Shown here piece after piece: positions 11,089 to 23,429 of a DNA stretch of 64,000 nt; the stretch's first letter is position 1; each line of letters begins with the position of its first letter. Source of the DNA: Cercis canadensis (Eukaryota; Streptophyta; Magnoliopsida; Fabales; Fabaceae); contig QAOA01006449.1 of the NCBI GenBank assembly GCA_003255065.1, positions 62,001-126,000 on the forward strand, in the 5' to 3' direction. The notes below the pieces were generated by a model. That model was given only the letters and a program-made list of their open reading frames with translations, was not told the origin of the DNA and ran no database searches. A program made the translations under genes and the position numbers.

Positions 11089-14000
11089 GCATGCGGGAGA
11101 TATTGCAAGAATTCTCAAATTTGTTCATAGAGCCCTCAAGCTTACCGCCAACACGGGAGATTGACCATGACATTACCCTTAAGGAAGGAACCAAACCGAT
11201 TAATGTACAACCTTACAAGTATGTGCATTATCAAAAGAACGAGATCGAGAAGCAGGTCCAAGATATGATGTAATCCGGGCTTGTGTGACCCAGCACTAAC
11301 CCCTTCTCATTACTCGTATTGCTGGTAATAAAGAAAGACGGGAATTGGCACTTTTGCATAGATTATCGCGTGCTCAACGCTGCAACCATTAAAGACCGAT
11401 TTCCAATCCCCACAGTGGATGATATGTTGGATGAGCTCTATGGTGCTTCTTATTTTACCAAGCTTGATTTGAGAGCGAGGTACCATCAGATACGAGTTAA
11501 ACCATGTGATATCCATAAAACTGCTTTCCGAACACATAATGGACATTACAAATACTTTGTTATGCCATTCAACTTATGTAATGCACCTTCAACATTCCAA
11601 GCTATCATGAACTCCATCTTTTGACATCATCTTCGAAAATTCATATTAGTTTTCTTTGATGATATTTTGGTCTATAGCTCGGATTGGGATCAACATTTAG
11701 TGCATGTAAGGCAGACTCTCGAAATATTGAGGAAGCACAAATTATTTGTTAAAGCTAGCAAATGTGCATTTGAGCAGCAAGAATTGGAGTACTTAGGGCA
11801 AATCATCACTAGTCAGGGAGTGAAAGTGGATAAAAATAAAATTATTGCTATGGTAGCTTGGCCTCGACCTACTAACATTTCAGAACTACGTGGGTTTTTA
11901 GGTTTGATAGGTTATTACTGGAAGTTCATCAAAGATTACGACATTATAGCTCGGCCTCTCACCAATCTTCTCAAAAAAGGCTAGTTCGGATGGCATTGAG
12001 AAGCTGAAACCGCCTTCCTTGCTCTCAAACAGGCCATGACAACCACACCTATATTAGCCATGCCAAACTTTAATGATGCTTTCACTATTGAAACTGACAC
12101 ATCCGGGGAAGGAATTGGAGTGGTCCTGTCTTAACAAGGCAAACCAATGGCATACATGAATTGAGCCCTCAGAGTGACCAAGAAATCTTGGTCGACATAC
12201 GCTAAGGAGATGTTGGCTATCATCAAAGCCATACGGACCTGGCGGCCTTACCTTCTAGGCCAAAAATTCTATATTCAGACCGATCAACGTAGTCTCAAAT
12301 ATTTTCTAGAGCAAGAAATAGCAACTCTGGAGCAACAAAAATGGGTTGCTAAGCTCTTGGGCTATGATTATGAAATAAAATACAGATCAGGCTAGGAGAA
12401 CTCCACAACTGATGTTGTCTCTCGAAAATAGGGCAGTCCTATTCTTCACCATAATTTCTTTTCACAAGTTAGCTTATGGGAGGAAATTAAAAAAGCTGCA
12501 GAAGATGATCAGTACATTTAGTCAAAGGCCCGTGTGGCCACTGAACAACCTAGAGGATCATATACATGTGCCAAGGGCTTTTACGATACAAATGAAGTGT
12601 CATTGTTCTGAACGATGCCACCTTAAGGGCCAAACTGTTACACGAAATGCATAAAACCAAGGTGGGGGTCATTCGAGCGTCTTACGTACGTTCAAGAAAT
12701 TGGGGCAGCAATTTTATTGGCCTAGGATGCATAGATCAGTGCAAAACTACGTCAAGGGATACGAGGTATGCCAGAAAATAAAAGTCGAGACATTAGCTCT
12801 AACTGGGCTTCTTCAACCGCTGCCAATACCGTGCCAAGTATAGGATGACATCACCTTAGACTTTATTGAGGGCTTACCGGTTTCACAGGGAAAGGACACC
12901 ATCGTGGTGGTTGTTGACAAACTTAGTAAGTCCGCTCATTTCCTTAGTTTAAGTAATCCTTTTACTGCAAAAATTGTAGCAGAAAAATTTGTGGAAGGAA
13001 TCATTAAGCTTCACGGCATGCCCAAATCAATTGTCAGTGATTAGGACCCAATCTTCATCAGTAACTTCTAGAAAGAATTTTTCAAGCAGTTGGGCACCAA
13101 ACTACAGCTCAGTACTGCATACCACCCGCAGACAGATAGCCAGACAGAAGTCATCAATCGCTGCGTCAAGCAATATCTTCGGTGTTTTGTTCATCAGTGG
13201 CCACGGAAATGGAGCGGCTATTTACCTTAGGCAGAATATTAGTATAATACAACATACCATATTTTGACAGGGATGACCCATTTTTAGGCGTTGTATGGAA
13301 GATTGCTGCCCCCCATTCCGAAGTACAAAGATGGACTTTCACCGGTACATGAAGTTGATCAGCAACTCATAAGCTGAGATGAACTGCTATGGCAACTGAA
13401 GGACAACTTAGAAAACTCGGTGAACAGAATGAAGCAGATGGCAGATAAGAAAAGAAGGGATATTTCGTTCAATGTTGGCGAATGGGTACTTTTGAAACTA
13501 CACCCATACCGCCAGCAAACGGTCTTCAAACGGGTCTATCAGAAACTAGCTAGCCGTTTTTATGGACCCTGCCAGATTCTAGAGAAGATCGGGCCTGTCG
13601 CATATAAGTTACAATTATCGGAAGGGACGCGCATTCACCCAGTGTTTCACGTGTCACTACTTAAACGATACCAAGACAACGGGGACAATCCTGAAATGCC
13701 ACAGGCCGAGTTACCACCATTCACCGATGAAGGGTAGTCTTATTGAATCCACAAACTATTTTAGATTACCGTTGGATCAAGCAAGGCACCCAGCTGGTTG
13801 AAGAAAGCTTAGTGCAATGGAAACACCTTCCAACTGAGGAGGCAACGTGGGAGCCAACAAAGAAGTTACGGGAGATGTTTCCGAATTTGGACCTTGAGGA
13901 CAAGGATCCACTTGATGGGGGAGGTATTGTTAGGCGATGTTCAGAGAGGGTCCAAAAGTCAAATCCTAAATATTTGGGATGAGTTGGACTTGAGGACCAT

Positions 14001-14457
14001 TGTATGCATGAAGGGGTACATGTAACTCGGTGGGTTAACTTAGTAAGGGGTACATGTAACTCAGTGGGTCAACTCAGTAAGGGGTACATGCACTTGTGGT
14101 TTTTATTGCACTTTTCCAGCTTACCATTATTAAACAAATGAAGGAATGGACTTGGACTGGGTCGTGGTGGTCATGCAGAAGGAAATGGGTTATCTGTAGT
14201 TGCAAGTTTTACGTCATTTTACTTCCATTTGTTATGCTCTGTTTTACTTGTTAGCTGTTAGTTTATGCTCTGTTTTACTGGTTAGTTGTTAGTTTCCCTT
14301 TATTTTGGTTCATTTGTATGTGGCTTTGCTTATTTAAAGCAACCAATGCTTTTGTTAATGGAAGTCAAGTATTCTTTGCATTCAAATTGTGGTACGTTTC
14401 TCACCCAAAGAGAAAACAATTCATCTTAGCATTATACTCTCTGATTGGGACCTATCA
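11089..14457 (+). mobile_element. Chromovirus (Ty3/gypsy with chromodomain) remnant, copy C
   Basis: Begins abruptly at the right end of copy A, just upstream of reverse transcriptase; the protein there (EIDHDITLKEGTKPINV) matches the same part of copy D. Parts in order: reverse transcriptase about 11090-11990 ([19 protein letters not shown]), RNase H about 12000-12400, integrase about 12650-13300, and a C-terminal region with chromodomain at about 13740-13980 (LVEESLVQWKHLPTEEATWE). A 3' LTR follows. The left half (5' LTR, gag, protease) is presumably on the far side of copy A, outside the window. Heavily broken, so older than A; nesting supports this order. Confidence 0.85.
13928..14457 (+). 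repeat. 3' LTR of copy C
   Basis: It follows a purine tract (GATGGGGGAGGTAT), begins TGTTAGGCGATG and ends ...GGGACCTATCA, the same terminal bases as the LTRs of copy D. It contains a 34-bp tandem repeat starting at 14011, 14045 and 14079 (AAGGGGTACATGTAACTC...), about 2.4 copies. Confidence 0.75.
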
Positions 14458-15484
14458 CTAGATGTTAAGAGTAATTTGATTAAGCAAATAAATTGAGTCT
14501 TGGACACGTATAAAATCATATTACACACAATTGCAGCAAATTATAAAACCTATTTAAAGCTGATAGTCAAAGGTAAAATCAAAATAGCTAGCAACCAAAA
14601 TCCTAATTTAAGGACATAAATGCAATTGAAACTACACTCTCCAATTAGATGTTCCAGCCACATCCCAAAGCAAAAAATGACTGGAGGCTTTGAATAGACG
14701 GGGAGAAGAAAATCATGTCTTGCATAACAAGAGCTAGCTTGTTGAGGTGATCAGTTGCAACATTGCCTTCTAGTTGAGTTAAATTTTACTTCTACCTGCT
14801 ACAATTGTGCCATTAGTGGGATGGAGTCTTCAAGCAGAGTTTGGAGCCGATGCTCTACTGGCCTGTTAAGCAAAAGCATCATCAACATGTGAAATCTGCA
14901 TAATTGTGAATATGTGAATTCTGCATCAATATGCTCCACTGGCATGAATATGTGAAATCTGCAATTGAGAAAAGAAATAATCTCTTGCAAGGTGCATTGC
15001 TAATATAAAAATCATATTTTTAAAATGTCTATTATAGATCAACCAAAACAGAACTTGAACTAAAGACTAATATCCTCAAGAAGACTAAATCTTTTGTTTA
15101 ACATAATAGTGGCAAAATCATTCTTTGGAATCAAAGTAGTGTCCCAATATATAATGTGATAAAGTGGAGGCATAAAGCTATCAAGAACTGAACCACAAAT
15201 ATCTAACATCATACATGAATAGAGGGGATAGAAGCCAGAATATTGAAAATTTTAGATTCATATCCAAACTTCAAAACTAGTTTACAAGAAATTAGATATA
15301 CAAGCAGAAGAATGTCCTGTAAGGAATTTGAGTGCCAGTTGATCTAATACATACAAGATTTAATTATAGCAGCATACACAAGAAAATTCCCGTTGCTGTC
15401 AACATCTTTGTCACTAGAATATGGCTAGCCAGATTTAAATAGTACAACTGCTTTCTGATCCAAATAAAAAAATAAACAAAGTGG
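14458..15484 (+). other. Intergenic stretch between copies C and D
   Basis: No supportable gene. Near 14850-14970 the block around ATGTGAAATCTGCA / TGCTCCACTGGC is repeated as a short imperfect tandem duplication. Nothing else was recognised. Confidence 0.5.
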
Positions 15485-15489
15485 TTTGT

Positions 15490-16033
15490 TGATAAGCCAA
15501 GAAGATCACAAAGAGTTTTCAAGAAGAATCCTAGGTTCCAAGCATGAGAAGTGTGAAGCACGTGAGACTAGCATGCTACAGTAATTTTGGTCTCACCTTA
15601 ATGAGTTGCTACAATAAAAATGGGTACATGATGGTGCAATGAGTTGCTGAGTTGCTACAATAAAAATGGGTACATGATGGTGTAGTTTGCTGCTCTTTAG
15701 GAGCACGTAGTGAGCTGCTATTGCTGGCATAGGCAGTTAGAAGACTTAGTCTAGAGTTTGTTAGCTATTTTCTTACTATGTGAATAAGTGGTAGTAGTGG
15801 AGTCCATTTCTATTATCTCATGTGTTAAGCGTCGGTTACTGGTAGTGGCCTTAGGATGTTCCTCTGTTTTTTGCTTACTCTGTTTTTCAGTTTCATGCAT
15901 ATGGTTTGCTATTTAAGCAGTCATGGGTTATCAATGAAAGAGAGAAAAATATTCCAGTTAAACTGTGATACATCCTCACCCGAAGAGGATATTTTCGTGA
16001 GTGTTTTTGTTTACATTTACACAGGACCTATCA
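15490..16033 (+). repeat. 5' LTR of copy D
   Basis: 544 bp, TGATAAGCC...GGACCTATCA, paired with 20403-20938. It carries an internal direct repeat of about 46 bp (GAGTTGCTACAATAAAAATG at 15603 and 15649) that is partly collapsed in the 3' LTR. Confidence 0.9.
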
Positions 16034-16034
16034 T

Positions 16035-16046
16035 TGGTATCAGAGC
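16035..16046 (+). other. Primer binding site of copy D (initiator tRNA-Met)
   Basis: TGGTATCAGAGC, the standard plant Met-initiator primer site, one base after the 5' LTR. Confidence 0.9.
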
Positions 16047-16055
16047 TATACCACT

Positions 16056-17050
16056 ATGGCAACCAACAAGGAACTAATTGAAAATCTTGAAGCGGAGCTT
16101 GGAGGACTTCAAAATAGTATGAGTCAGATGGAGCTTGGTATTGCTGACAAGTTTCACCAAATGGAAGACAACATCACCAAAATGACAGAAGCCTTACTTT
16201 CAAACAAAGAAGGGTCCATCAGCAACGCTAATGAGTCAAATTCACTACAATAGGGAAAAATTCACGGAGAATACAGAAGTGGGACAACAAATGTTCTCAT
16301 CCAAATTAGCGAGGCTCGAGTTTCCAAAATACTCGGGAGATGACCCTACATAATGGTTCAACAGAGTGGATCAATTCTTTGAGTACCAAGGCACCATCGA
16401 AGCTCAAAAGGTGTCATTAGCATCATTTAATCTCGAAGGTGAAGCGAACCAATGGTGGCAATGGTTACAACAAGCTTACAAGGAAAGGCCATGACGTGGG
16501 CAAATTTTGAAGAGGAATTATGGGCTCGATTTGGACCAATTGAGTGTGAGGATTTTGATGAAGCTTTATCAACGGTGAAACAGGTGGGCTCGTTGCGCAA
16601 CTATCAAAAGGAATTTGAAAGGCTTGGGAACCGGGTGCAAGGATGGACACAAAAGGCAATAATAGGGACATTTTTTAGGGGTCTCAAATCGGAGATTGCA
16701 GAAGGCATCCAAATGTTCAAACCTAAGTCATTGAAGGAAGCAATAAGCCTGGCACAAATGCGGGATGATCAAATAATCCGTCAACGGAAAGTCACAAGAC
16801 CCCTACAATTTAATCGTGCCCAACTCGACCTTGCTTCCCCAACAAAGGCTAAACCAACCCTACCCATGAAACACCTTACTTGGGATGAAATGCAAAAAAG
16901 GCGATATCAAGGCCTCTGCTTTAACTGCGACGACAAATTCACTCCAAGTCACAAGTGTCGAGGACCCCAGGTCTTGCTATTGGAAGGAGATGATGGTTCA
17001 AACAATGAAGATGATGAGGACCCCGTAACCAGTGAACCTGAAATATCATT
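16056..17050 (+). pseudogene. gag region of copy D
   Basis: A short coiled-coil-like N terminus (ELIENLEAELGGLQNSMSQM) is followed by the gag core (FEEELWARFG, LRNYQKEFERL) and a chromovirus-type zinc knuckle, CFNCDDKFTPSHKC. An acidic linker leads to the protease. Fossil. Confidence 0.82.
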
Positions 17051-20000
17051 ACATGCTCTAATCGGGTGGTCAACTTCACAGACCATGAGAGTCACAACCA
17101 AGGTTGGGAATCAAGAACTGATTGTCCTTATTGACAGCGGATCCACCAAAATTTTATTAGCAAACAAATAACAAATTGGCTGCAACTACCAATGGTACCA
17201 ACTAAGCCATTTAATGTAAAGGTGGCGAATGGGAACCCATTAAAGTGCCAGGGGAGATTTGAAAACGTCCATGTCTCACTTCAAGGTATTCTATTCTCCC
17301 TGACTCTTTATTCTTTGCCACTATTCGGGTTGGATTTGGTGTTGGGAGTTCAATGGTTGGAGCAATTGGGGATAGTGATTTGTAACTGGAAAAAGACGAT
17401 CATGGAATTCCAATGGAATAATCAAACTCAGAAGTTGCAAGGGACAGTTGTCCAGCCCATTCAGTCAACATCCATGAAGGCTGTCTCAAAGAAATTATGT
17501 CAAGGTCGTTCTATGTTTGCTATTTATTTACAAACTGAAGCTGAAATATCACAACATTGAATTGAATCAGATATGCAGCAGTTGTTGAAAGCTTTTGAAG
17601 ACATTTTCCAAGAGCCAAAACAACTACCTCCAGTAAAAGAGATTGACCACCACATCACTCTTAAAGAAGGAACTGAGCCTATCAATGTGAGACCCTACAT
17701 GTATGCCTATTTTCAAAAAGCTGAAATTGAAAACCAAGTTCATGACATGCTTAAGTTGGGGTTTATAAGGTCAAGTACTAGTCCTTTTTCATCGCCTATG
17801 TTATTAGTTAAAAAGAAAGACGATACATGGCATTTTTGCACTAACTATGGGGCACTTAATGTCGTAACCATCAAAGACCGATTCCCAATTCCCTAAATAT
17901 ATGACATGTTAGACGAACTTCATGGCTCAGCTTTTTTCACCAAATTAGATTTGACAACGGGTTACCATCAGGTTTGGGTACATCTACCCGATATTCATAA
18001 AATTGCATTTCACACTCATAACGATCATTATGAATATTTAGTCATGCCTTTTGGACTTTGTAATGCTCCCTCTACTTTTCAAGTCATTATGAATTCCATA
18101 TTTCGCCCTTATCTTCACAAATTTGTGCTAGTACGTTTCGATGACATATTGATTTATAGCCCCAATTGGACCATGCATCTTGAACATGTTCAAAAGAATT
18201 TTGAAATTTTAAGGCAACACAAATTTTGTGTTAAACTCAAGAAATGTGCATTTGGCCAACAGGAGTTGGAATACTTAGGTCACATTGTTACTCCTAAAGG
18301 AGTGAAAGTGAACCAAGGAAAGATTAAAGTAATGTTAAATTGGTCTAGGCCTACTAATAGTTTTGAGTTGTGTGGATTCTTAGGCCTTATAGGTTACTAC
18401 AGGAAGTTTGTTCGCAATTATGGAATTTTGGCTCAGCCCCTCACCACTTTATTAAAAAAGGGACAATTCGGTTGGCACGATGAAGCCGAAACTGCCTTTG
18501 AAGGCCTTAAACAAGCCATGACTTCCATACCTACGCTTGCAATGCCTAATTTCGATGCACCTTTTGTTATTGAGACTAATGCTTCAGGGGACGAAATTGG
18601 AGTGGTCTTAACTTAGCATGGAAAACCTATAGCCTTCATGAGTCGAGCCTTGGGGATGTCAAAAAAATCATGGTCCACTTATGCTAGAGAGATGCTGGCC
18701 ATTGTTCAAACTATCTAATCTTGGAGACCATACTTGATGGGCTGGAAATTCTTTATCCAAATAGGCCAATGCAGCCTGAAATATTTCTTAGAGCAACGCA
18801 TCGCCACCTCGGAGCAGCAAAAATGGGTATCAAAGCTACTTGGATATGATTATGAGATCATTTACAAACTTGGCAGAGAGAATTCCGCTGCAGATGCACT
18901 ATCACTTGTGGTAGGCAGCCCATGTCTTGATGCTTTATTTGTTTCACACTCTCAGGTATGGGATAATATCAAAGAGGAAGCAATTAGTCACCCTTATATG
19001 TAGAAAATTGGCAAGTTGGCAACTGAGAAACCGGGCAACTCATATAGGTGGCGAAATGGTCTAGTACACTACAAGAATAGAGTGGTGGTACCTTCAAATT
19101 CTAGCATCATCCAGCAACTATTGTGAGAATTCCATGACTCGCAACTTGGTGGCCATTCAGGAGTACAACGAACTTACAAACGGCTTGCACAACAATTCTA
19201 TTGGCCATCAATGCAGCGAATGGTGCAAGAATACATCTCTTCTTGTGATGTATGCCAACGAGCCAAGTCAGAAACACTCTCTCCAGCCAGACTCTTGTAG
19301 CCGTTGCCCATTCCATGTCAAGTATGGGATGACATCACCATGGATTTCATCGAAGGACTTCCTCAATCCAACGGAAAGAATACCATTCTCGTTGTGGTTG
19401 ATCGACTTAGTAAGTCCGCACATTTTTTAGCATTGGCCCATCCTTACACTACCAAAATGGTGGCTGAAAAATTTGTTGAAGGAGTAGTGAAACTCCATGG
19501 CATGCCAAAATCTATCATTACTGATCGGGATCCAATATTTATCAGTCATTTTTGGCGTGAGTTTTTCAAAATTTCAGGTAGACAATTAAAAATGAGCTCG
19601 GCATATCATTTGCAAACCGATGACCAATTTGAAGTTGTCAACATGTGTGTCGAGCAATATCTTTGATGCTTTGTCCATCTACAGCTTAAAAATGGAGTTC
19701 ATTCCTTCCATGGGCTGAGTTTTGGTATAACACAAGCTATCATGCATCAATGGGGATGACACCCTTTCAGGCTTTGTACGGGTGCTTACCTCCAACTATC
19801 CCACTTTATCAAGTGGGCATGTCTCCAGTGAATGAAGTGGATCAACAACTCGCTATGCGGGATACAATTCTGAGCCAACTCAAAGCAAACTTACTTGCAG
19901 CTAATAACCGCATGCAGCAAGTTGCTAATGCAAAGAGGTGAGATGTGGAATTTCAAGAAGGAGAATGGGTTTTCCTTAAACTTCAGCCCTACCGTCAACA

Positions 20001-20402
20001 AACAGTCTTTAAACGAGCATTTCAGAAATTGGCAAGCCACTTTTATGGTCCTTATCAAATTGAACAAAAAATTGGCAAGGTGGCGTATAAGCTCAAGCTT
20101 CCTGAGGGATCTCGTATTCATCCTATCTTCCATGTTTCATTGCTTAAAAAGAAACTGGGAGACTCCAACTATACTACTAATGAGTTACCATCTATTGCTG
20201 ATGATGGAGAAATTCTTATACAACCTGAAGCCATCTTGGACACTCGTTGGATCAAAAAAAGGTCTAGGTATGTTGAGGAAAGTTTTGTAAAATGGAAACA
20301 GCTTCCAAATGATGATGCCACTTGGGAAAACACGCAAGAGCTGCGGGAGAGGTTCATAAACTTGAACCTTGAGGACAAGGTTCCACTTAAAGAGGGGGTT
20401 AT
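17050..20402 (+). pseudogene. pol region of copy D with C-terminal chromodomain
   Basis: Parts: protease near 17100-17400 (LIDSGSTKILL); reverse transcriptase near 17570-18560 ([12 protein letters not shown], catalytic FDDI); RNase H near 18570-18910; integrase near 19080-19940 with the zinc-binding CDVCQRAKSE, DFIEGLPQSNGKNT and the ITDRDPIFIS core; then the GPYQIEQKIGKVAYKL module and a chromodomain near 20220-20400 (YVEESFVKWKQLPNDDATWE). Chromodomains of this type bind heterochromatic histone marks and steer insertion (family knowledge). The pol end abuts the polypurine tract AAAGAGGGGG. Fossil with several breaks. Confidence 0.88.
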
Positions 20403-20938
20403 TGATTAGCCAAGAAGATCACAAAGAGTTTTCAAGAAGAATCCCAGGTTCCAAGCATGAGAAGTGTGAAACACATGAGACCAGCATTCTACAGTAATTT
20501 TGGTCTCACCTTAATGAGTTGCTACAATAAAAAATGGGTACATGATGGTGAAATGAGTTACTGAGTTAAAATGGGTACATGATGGTGCAGTTTGTTGCTC
20601 TTTAGGAGCACGTAGTGAGCTGTTATTGCTGGCATAGGCATTTAGAAGACTTAGTCTAGAGTTTGTTAGTTATTTTCTTGCTATGTGAATAAGTGCTAGT
20701 AGTGGAGTCCATTTCTATTATCTCATGTGTTAAGCGTCGGTTACTGGTAGTGGCCTTAGGATGTTCCTCTGTTTTCGGCTTACTCTATTTTTCAGTTTCA
20801 TGCATATGGCCTGCTATTTAAGCAATTGTGGGTTATCAATGAAAGGGAGAAAAATATTCTAGTTAAACTGTGGTACATCCTCACCCAAAAAGGATATTTT
20901 CGTGAGTGTTCTTGTTTACATTTACACGGGACCTATCA
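20403..20938 (+). repeat. 3' LTR of copy D
   Basis: 536 bp, TGATTAGCC...GGACCTATCA, directly after the purine tract at 20388-20398. The TTTGT target copy follows at 20939. Confidence 0.9.
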
Positions 20939-20943
20939 TTTGT

Positions 20944-22738
20944 TTCATGAGTAACATAAGAACATGCAAAAAGAAAAGTCAATCAATGCACTTTAATTAT
21001 ATATTATTTGCCATTCTAAACTTTACAACAGGAATAAGAAGAATATCACTAAGCTAGCAAGGCCACACAATTTTATCTTAATTTGGTTTAAATTGAAGAA
21101 AACTAATAGTGTAGGAATAACATCATAATGAGTAGACATGCATAGCAAAAATGGACAAGTGATCTAGATACAATGTGATTTGGTTGTGCCATGCAAAATA
21201 ATGATGAAATACCTAGTTCTTATTTAGGCCAGGAACTAGTCGCCAAGAGAATAGATCATAAACCCATGCTAGTAACAAGACTATCCAACTACAACCAATA
21301 ACAGAACATAACTGAACACTTTGAATCCACCTATCAGCCAAGAAATTGATGACAAACAGTGGTGAATACAATATAAACTACAAAGACCTGGTTGTAGACC
21401 CAGAGGAAACACCCTCAGAAGCATTAATGCATACCTCAAGTTTGAAACATCTTGACTGCTCAGCATGACCCCATTTGAACTTGTTAAGCAACAAAGTCGC
21501 TGTTTCTTCTTTTCCACTGTAAAACCATTTTAAAGAATTATAACCATCTAAAAATATTAAGAAAACATCAGCAAATTATTCCTATATAAATTTTATAAAA
21601 CTATCAAATTCTACAATAGGGCAAGTTCACAAAAACCAAGCATAATAAACAAATAACTCAGTATAACTGTAAATCTATCATGATGAAAACTGCAAAGTAT
21701 ACAACACTGTCACGAGTTAAGTGAATTTCTAAATTTTGACAGAGTACCAATTACTCCAACGGACAATGACTTCCAAGAAACTAGGAGCTAGGATGCATTA
21801 TCTAAATTTCTGTTTCATATATAAATATCATTGGTAGTAGCTTGATCAGTCATGCATCCCCATCACTAGGTAGCGTAATAGCAAATCAGACTACATAAAC
21901 TATTCCTAACACAAAGTCCAATAAGGAAACATTAACATTGGGCTAGGAGTGTTGAATGAACACTGAGAAAATACAAATGAGGATATCATCTCATCACAGC
22001 TTTAGCAACCAGGGAAAGGACATTTGTTGCAAAAAAAAAAAGGGATAAGAAAGAAGCGTTTTGGCATCATATTATTAAAGCAGCGTATAAAGCCTCTACA
22101 CAAGATAGCTCACATGGACGACCCTAATTTACTGGATTTGCCGCTACAAGCCATGGTACTGCAATGTCAAGCAATATTATTAGTGTATAAAGAAAGAATA
22201 TGAAATATTAAATATGATATTTCCATTGCAATGCTAGTCTAAGCAGCCAAAAGGATAAATGCAGCTAGAGAAGAGGAAACTTTTAATCATCATGGATAAA
22301 TATGCTATTTGAGTCATGCACAGATGTATTCATACACTACTGTACTACTGTACTTTAATAGATTATATGCATATAACCATGTAAACCCATTATCATTTAA
22401 GACAGAGTTTGAGTTTATTCCTGAAGGAGCCTAATTCATACAGAGACGAGGAGTAGTGCAGCACAGCCTCTCAAAACGTCTTAGAAGATGGATCATCCAA
22501 TCTTGGTGCATATATATGACAATTGATAATTGCAAATGATAAAAATAAGCCTTGCTTTTCGGATTCCACTTTGGACCCAATATATGCAGCTTCATATTAC
22601 ACTCATCTTTTACTTAAGAGTCCATACACTTCGAGCAAAAGGGTTCAAGTCCCTTGTGCGTTCATATTCAAATAATTTACAATTTTATCAGAACATTGTT
22701 CAACAATTAGAGAGAAAAGAAGAATAGTGAAAGGGGTT
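20944..22738. other. Intergenic or intronic AT-rich stretch
   Basis: No complete gene. It holds one exon-like segment on the minus strand (separate entry) and a run of A at about 22031. It could be intron of a minus-strand gene whose first exon lies near 22739-23040, but nothing proves it. Confidence 0.4.
21435..21516 (-). other. Exon-like segment, unidentified
   Basis: On the minus strand TTTTACAG precedes and GTATGC follows an 82-bp segment. One frame is open across it, reading GKEETATLLLNKFKWGHAEQ and continuing SRCFKLE. The splice sites and amino-acid composition look like a real internal exon, but the protein family was not recognised and no neighbouring exon was found. It may be a lone exon of a host gene interrupted by copies D and E, or chance. 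Confidence 0.25.
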
Positions 22739-23040
22739 TTACCTCTGAAACAGGGAGAACTCTAAATGGGTCTATTCCCTTCTGTTGTGTTTGGTTCGTT
22801 TTGCTGCCAGAGGAAGAATTGGTGCTGTATGAACGTGAAGGAAGAGGCAACAACAACGGCAGTGCAGGTCGACAGTGGAGGGGGTAAGGGTTTGAGTCGA
22901 CAGTGGAGGTGGTTGTTGAGGTTCACCAGCGGCGATCTAACTCGGAATGCCGATGAAGTTACCGATGAGAACCTACGGCGGCGAGGCAACGACGACAGAA
23001 GAGAAGAGAGGAGAGACTGATATCGGGGTATCGGGGTATT
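22739..23040 (-). other. Possible 5' exon or leader of a minus-strand gene
   Basis: A GC-richer island in AT-rich DNA. The minus strand reads CTCTCCTCTCTTCTCTTCTG, typical of plant 5' leaders, then an open frame rich in Arg, Ser and Leu, and ends at a good donor (CAGAG/GTAAAA, near 22740). No convincing start codon lies in it, so a non-coding first exon is as likely as a truncated coding one. Confidence 0.25.
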
Positions 23041-23429
23041 GGGGTGGCCTTGAGAAGAGATAAAAAAAAAAAATCTCTTTAGTTTTTTGAAAGAAAACTT
23101 TTTTAAATAAAACAATGTTAAATTTTGAAGTGATATAAATTTTTTTCTATTAATTTTTTTATCAAATTCTCTTTTGCAGCAAAACAAACCAAAAAAAATT
23201 TTTATGATAGAAATTTTTTCTTTACCAAAACAAACAAACCCTACTTAAATCTAAAACAGAAATATACCATTCTCTTCCTCCCCATCGTTTAGAGTTGATT
23301 GAGTTGGAACCAAAGAATAAAATTTCGTTTCGGGATATCGTTTCGGTAACCTAAGAAACGGAAACGTTTCAAAAATTTTGTGGAAACGAAAGATTTTTTA
23401 AGAAATGTTTCAAATAGTTTTAACCAATA

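Larger units (their letters stand above)
15490..20938 (+). mobile_element. Chromovirus (Reina/Galadriel-like Ty3/gypsy), copy D, full length
   Basis: Both LTRs are present and the element is flanked by a perfect 5-bp target duplication, TTTGT at 15485-15489 and 20939-20943. Internal parts are a Met-initiator primer site, gag with zinc knuckle, protease, reverse transcriptase, RNase H, integrase and chromodomain. At 5.4 kb it fits the compact chromovirus lineages; the exact lineage is inferred. Coding is broken at several places. The LTRs differ by about 5-6% by hand comparison, so it is likely older than copies A and E. Confidence 0.92.

Noticed and set aside
22639-22655. tRNA-like T arm (AAGGG TTCAAGT CCCTT), a possible tRNA or SINE B box
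   Set aside because: No matching acceptor stem, anticodon arm or A box upstream, and no SINE tail. Left as chance or a very old remnant.
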